Below are positions 5,736 through 8,100 of a stretch of DNA of 8,100 nucleotides, piece by piece. The notes under the pieces were generated by a model. It was not told the origin of the DNA, ran no database searches, and saw only the letters and a list, made by a program, of their open reading frames with translations. A program made the translations under genes and the position numbers. Positions within the stretch are counted from its first letter, which is position 1, and each line of letters opens with the position of its first letter. Origin of the DNA: Anaerolineae bacterium (lineage in GTDB: Bacteria > Chloroflexota > Anaerolineae > Aggregatilineales > Phototrophicaceae); assembly GCA_028284565.1 (NCBI GenBank), contig JANQRM010000048.1, forward strand, positions 1 to 8,100. The letters run 5' to 3'.

Positions 5736-5818
5736 ATGCCTACATGGTGTGCAATCACAGACGAGAGACCTGCCATTGTACAGTGTTATGGTTGATCGTG
5801 ACGACTCTATCTGTTTGA

Positions 5819-6307
5819 TCATGTCAAGTGAACCGGCACACGAGCACGTGCCTTCTTGTGGTCACGCATCTGAATCATCGGAATCCCAATGCCATAAGTC
5901 AGAAAATCCTTCTCGGGCGTGACTTCAATCAGACAGGTCGTTGCCATCAGTTGGTCGTTGTGGTCCACGTAATTGAAGACCTTTTGGCTGATCTCGGGCG
6001 ACAGTTCGTTCTTCTCATACACCTTGGCGATACCTGAAAAGGTGATCGTCGCCGCCGGAATCTTGACCCAAGGCACAAACGGTATCCGCTTGGCAATCGG
6101 AATCGTGATCGAGACGTGTGGATTATGCTGGACGTGCCGGGTCTTCCACGCGTCTCTATCTGTACCAATGTAGAGCTTATGGTCGTGCTCCGCATATATG
6201 ATACCGACGGTGTGACACTCGCTACGTGCCGTTACCATCCCGAGCACAGCGAACCGCTCTTCAATAATGGCATCCCATACTTCTGATGAACTGAGTTTGT
6301 TTGTCAT
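5819..6307 (-). CDS. Pyridoxamine 5'-phosphate oxidase-like FMN-binding split-barrel protein
   Basis: A 162-residue protein with the split-barrel fold of the PNPOx-like superfamily, whose members bind FMN, F420 or haem and mostly reduce small molecules. Residues 9-25 are helix 1 and strand 1 (EVWDAIIEERFAVLGMV), followed by CHTVGIIYAEHDHKLYIGT. DAWKTRHVQHNPHVSITIP (52-70) is the typical phosphate-contacting K-x-R-H / N-P-x-V element. TITFSGIAKVYE (87-98) is the next barrel strand, and a helix and TTCLIEVTPEKDF lead to the C-terminus. It is too short and too divergent to be a true PdxH. The start is ATG 6307 with GGAGG (6316-6320 complement) 8 nt upstream. It is the last gene of a leftward series that includes a flavodoxin, hinting at flavin redox work, but about 105 bp and a hairpin separate it from the gene before. 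Confidence 0.75.
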   Translation of the reverse strand: MTNKLSSSEVWDAIIEERFAVLGMVTARSECHTVGIIYAEHDHKLYIGTDRDAWKTRHVQHNPHVSITIPIAKRIPFVPWVKIPAATITFSGIAKVYEKNELSPEISQKVFNYVDHNDQLMATTCLIEVTPEKDFLTYGIGIPMIQMRDHKKARARVPVHLT

Positions 6308-6402
6308 GGCTATGTCCTCCAGTTTTTAGTTACTCATTGCATCGCTGCATGATAGCCATACATCATGGGAGATGCATAAATTGCAAGATGTTCAGCTAGC
6401 AA

Positions 6403-6441
6403 ACGTGGTGTCTTACGATGGCTTAGAGACAAACACCACGT
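6403..6441 (-). terminator. Hairpin at the 3' end of the transporter-like gene
   Basis: ACGTGGTGT (6403-6411) and ACACCACGT (6433-6441) are perfect 9-bp inverted repeats spanning the stop codon of the frame-shifted membrane-protein gene. Read leftward, the stem is followed only by TTTGC, so a U-tract is nearly absent. It may be a weak terminator or an mRNA 3'-end stabiliser. Confidence 0.3.
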
Positions 6442-6819
6442 AGCCAACAGCAATCAGCGTAAATCCAGCTAGTTCGTGTCTAGAGCTAGGCTGATGAAGG
6501 GAAAAGCCAGTAGTGTGAGCGAGATGGTCGTCATATTGGAAGCCTGCACGCCAAAGAAGAAGAGAGCCTGAGCCACAAACATCACCATGATTGAGCCGAG
6601 CGCAATGAAAACATACTGTCCGATCGAAATCGCTGATGGTTGTTGCTGTCCTGAAATCACCGTGTAACCGGCGACGAACAGGGCAACAAGACTCGAGGAG
6701 AGGATCATCAGGCTCGTTCGGAACCATTCGCTCTTGATGGATGGCACTTCCACGAGCATCAAATAACCGATAGCAGACATGCACTGCATCAAAAGACCCA
6801 GCAATATCCCCTTGAACAT
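6413..6819 (-). pseudogene. Small DMT/EamA-like membrane protein, frameshifted near its 3' end
   Basis: ATG 6819 with an excellent RBS (AAAGGAGG, 8 nt) opens a hydrophobic protein with segments at about residues 4-22, 36-58, 68-92 and 95-113. It is like one EamA half of the drug/metabolite transporter superfamily, which moves small metabolites across the membrane. This frame stops at 6469-6471 after LAFPFISLALDTN. A second frame, one base away, then reads ELAGFTLIAVGYVVFVSKPS to a stop at 6413-6415, which is exactly the last helix such proteins have (E-L-x-G-F-x-L-I-x-x-G-Y). Joined, they would give about 135 residues, normal for a single EamA domain. A 1-base loss near 6472-6476 would explain this. 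So would a 17-base gain, because CTAGCT occurs on both sides of the break. A sequencing error or true gene decay cannot be told apart here. The truncated 116-residue form might still be made. Confidence 0.65.
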
Positions 6820-6995
6820 GATTTTGTCCTCCTTTAGGTCATGAGTGCTACTTTCCGCGAATGCTTGAGCTACTCGGCAAAGCAAGACCACTTATCGATA
6901 GACCCCTCTCTTGAATAGCGGTATGCCCACAAAACCGATTACCATCGATACATGCGTTTGGCTCTGGCAGGCAAAGACGCTGATACGCTACCCAA
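6820..6995. other. 176-bp gap between the flavodoxin and membrane-protein genes
   Basis: No gene, clear promoter or terminator is visible. The gap holds two ATCGATA copies (6894-6900 and 6944-6950) and one copy of a 13-mer that recurs inside the flavodoxin gene (6955-6967 and 7031-7043). Confidence 0.5.
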
Positions 6996-7409
6996 TCACG
7001 TTAAGGACTTTATAAACAACGCGAATTTACCGTTTGGCTCTGGACCACGATACTTGAACTGACCGACAATTTTCGCCCCTTTTCCTTCTAGTGCCTGCGC
7101 CATTTGCCGCAATGTTGATCCCGCCGCCAACTTGTAGGTACAAAATACGACAGTTTGCTTACCTTCTAGATTTCCTAGTTGTTCTATGAAGCGCATCGTC
7201 CCTTCTGTGGGGTGTTGTCGAATGATAAATAGGCCCTTGACCCAACTCCCGACGCAAATGAGGTCAGCCTTTGACACATCGGTTAGGTCAGCTTGTGCTA
7301 CTGATTGGACCCGACACTGATGACCGCGATCTTCCATCATTTTCCCCATTGCCTCTGCCGCTTTGGCGGTGGTGCCGGTACTGCTGTCGTAGACGATTGC
7401 AATGTTCAT
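6996..7409 (-). CDS. Flavodoxin-domain protein
   Basis: A 137-residue flavodoxin-like protein, expected to bind FMN and shuttle electrons or act as an FMN-dependent reductase subunit. The FMN-phosphate loop is at residues 8-14 (DSSTGTT), following strand NIAIVY, with helix TAKAAEAMGKMMEDRG. The 50s loop, ADLICVGSWVKGLFI (48-62), has W56 in the place of an isoalloxazine-stacking aromatic. Strand QTVVFCTYKLA (85-95), helix TLRQMAQALEGKG and strand KIVGQFKYRG complete the fold. It lacks the long insertion of long-chain flavodoxins. The start is ATG 7409 with AAAGGAG at 8 nt. The upstream oxidoreductase gene ends 37 nt away on the same strand, so the two are very likely one transcript. A 176-bp gap follows before the membrane-protein gene. 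The electron partner is unknown; the neighbouring MDR enzyme is a candidate. Confidence 0.83.
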   Translation of the reverse strand: MNIAIVYDSSTGTTAKAAEAMGKMMEDRGHQCRVQSVAQADLTDVSKADLICVGSWVKGLFIIRQHPTEGTMRFIEQLGNLEGKQTVVFCTYKLAAGSTLRQMAQALEGKGAKIVGQFKYRGPEPNGKFALFIKSLT

Positions 7410-7446
7410 TCAAGATTCTCCTTTACATGATTGATATGGACAAACC

Positions 7447-8100
7447 TTAATGCCCGTTTGGTCTGAGTAAAATTTTTCCACCTGTCATATGTCCCAAATA
7501 ATCTTGGACAGCGTTCTTTGCGTCTTGCAACGGATACCTTGCGCGGATATTGCTTTTGAGGTCTGTCGCTATGAGCTTTTGGGCACGTCGCCATAACATC
7601 ATGATTTGAATCAAATTCTTATTGGTGATCCAAGGTCCCAACCAGAAGCCGTCAATAGTCTTGTCTTCAAAGATAAAATGGTCGGCTCCTGCTTGCGGTC
7701 CTTTATGTGACAGACAGCTATAGACAGTGACTTTGCTATGTTCTGGCAGCGCGTCTAGCAATTGCCGTGTCATCGGTCCGGCGACCGCATCAAAGGCTAG
7801 GTGGGCGTCAGCTTGATGGCATGCATCATGGAGTTGTTGGTCAAAGTCAGCCTCGCTACTATTCAAAACAATGGTTGCGCCTTGCTCATTGAGAAGTGCT
7901 ACTTGTGCATCTCGACGCACAACGTTAATAACCTGAATCCCCTCACTACGACACAAGCGGTTGACCATTTGCCCTAGGGTACTTGCGGCGGCGGTTAGCA
8001 CAATCGTGTTGTGTCCATCTTCTTTGGCAATTTCCAAAAAAGCACAGGCGGTCAGTGGATTGACCATAGACATTGCCCCTTGCTCTAGGCTCACCGTTTG
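7447..8100 (-). CDS. Zinc-type/quinone oxidoreductase-like MDR dehydrogenase, C-terminal part (cut by window edge)
   Basis: The leftward frame is open from base 8100 to the TAA at 7449-7447, 217 residues, and has no proper start in view: residue 3 is a GTG at 8094 inside a conserved run, so the gene begins beyond the right edge. About 115 residues, the GroES-like catalytic domain, are missing. The visible part is the Rossmann domain of a medium-chain dehydrogenase/reductase. SLEQGAMSMVNPLTACAFLE is the inter-domain helix, IVLTAAASTLGQMVNRLC is the nucleotide-binding strand-turn-helix (A-A-S-x-x-G in place of G-x-G-x-x-G), and VINVVRRDAQVALLNEQGA follows. Then come FDAVAG and a C-terminal KILLRP typical of quinone or enoyl reductases. 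NADPH rather than NADH is suggested by the R-R after strand 2. It is first in the leftward group, 37 nt before the flavodoxin. Substrate unknown. Confidence 0.82.
   Translation of the reverse strand, partial: QTVSLEQGAMSMVNPLTACAFLEIAKEDGHNTIVLTAAASTLGQMVNRLCRSEGIQVINVVRRDAQVALLNEQGATIVLNSSEADFDQQLHDACHQADAHLAFDAVAGPMTRQLLDALPEHSKVTVYSCLSHKGPQAGADHFIFEDKTIDGFWLGPWITNKNLIQIMMLWRRAQKLIATDLKSNIRARYPLQDAKNAVQDYLGHMTGGKILLRPNGH

Larger units (their letters stand above)
5588..5818. other. Intergenic gap between convergent genes
   Basis: These 231 bases separate the rightward dipeptidase gene from the leftward PNPOx-like gene. They contain an A7 run at 5616-5622, a T6 run near 5676-5681 and the hairpin at 5702-5735. 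A plus-strand open frame from 5680 runs into the antisense of the PNPOx-like gene, has no RBS and no recognisable composition, and is not called. No tRNA-like or mobile-element structure was seen. Confidence 0.6.

Noticed and set aside
5680..5922. Plus-strand 80-codon open frame in the gap after the dipeptidase gene
   Set aside because: No RBS, no recognisable protein character, crosses the hairpin and runs antisense into a well-supported gene.
6465..6490. Programmed -1 frameshift in the membrane-protein gene
   Set aside because: There is no slippery heptamer (X-XXY-YYZ) and no stable downstream structure close to the shift point.
6955..7043. 13-bp direct repeat CGTTTGGCTCTGG (6955-6967 and 7031-7043), perhaps a remnant of a duplicated flavodoxin end
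   Set aside because: The flanks do not match beyond the 13 bases and one such chance repeat is expected in a window of this size.
8092..8094. GTG at 8094 as the true start of the oxidoreductase
   Set aside because: It lies inside a conserved inter-domain segment of the family, and the frame stays open to the window edge, so the protein is truncated, not short.

Overview
The window looks like an ordinary chromosomal stretch of a free-living bacterium with roughly balanced base composition and short intergenic gaps. It has a sugar-type ABC solute-binding protein with a plain Sec signal, a MenA-like prenyltransferase (so probably menaquinone), mixed Shine-Dalgarno and apparently leaderless starts, and ATG, GTG and TTG codons in use. 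This fits Chloroflexota such as Anaerolineae, but that assignment is an inference from protein style and not a demonstrated match.

Layout: (1) 1-257, minus: the N-terminus of an extracellular sugar-binding protein, cut by the window edge, behind an AT-rich region with phased palindromes (313-344). (2) 351-854, minus: a GNAT acetyltransferase, divergent from (3) a TetR-family repressor at 931-1527. (4) 1615-1986: a DsrE-like two-cysteine protein whose promoter overlaps a long palindromic TetR-type operator. (5) 2045-3477: a RimJ/RimL-like acetyltransferase overlapping a family 2 glycosyltransferase by ATGA. (6) 3554-4477: a MenA-like UbiA prenyltransferase. (7) 4520-5587: an M19 membrane dipeptidase with a TTG start. 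(8) 5588-5818: a gap between convergent genes, holding a perfect 10-bp hairpin. (9) 5819-8100, all minus: in transcription order a partial medium-chain (MDR) oxidoreductase, a flavodoxin, a small DMT/EamA-type membrane protein with a frameshift, and a PNPOx-like split-barrel flavoprotein.

The best-supported functional unit is TetR, operator and DsrE: the repressor gene is followed directly by a promoter whose start region is covered by a 26-bp dyad, ahead of a thiol-relay-type protein. The minus-strand cluster at the right has a redox flavour (NAD(P)H-type oxidoreductase, flavodoxin, possible FMN protein), but its common purpose is not visible. I found no mobile elements, CRISPR arrays, tRNA or rRNA genes, and no clearly new multi-gene system. 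The points most worth a second look are the TetR/DsrE switch, the frameshifted transporter, the promoters placed directly against start codons, and the phased AT palindromes.
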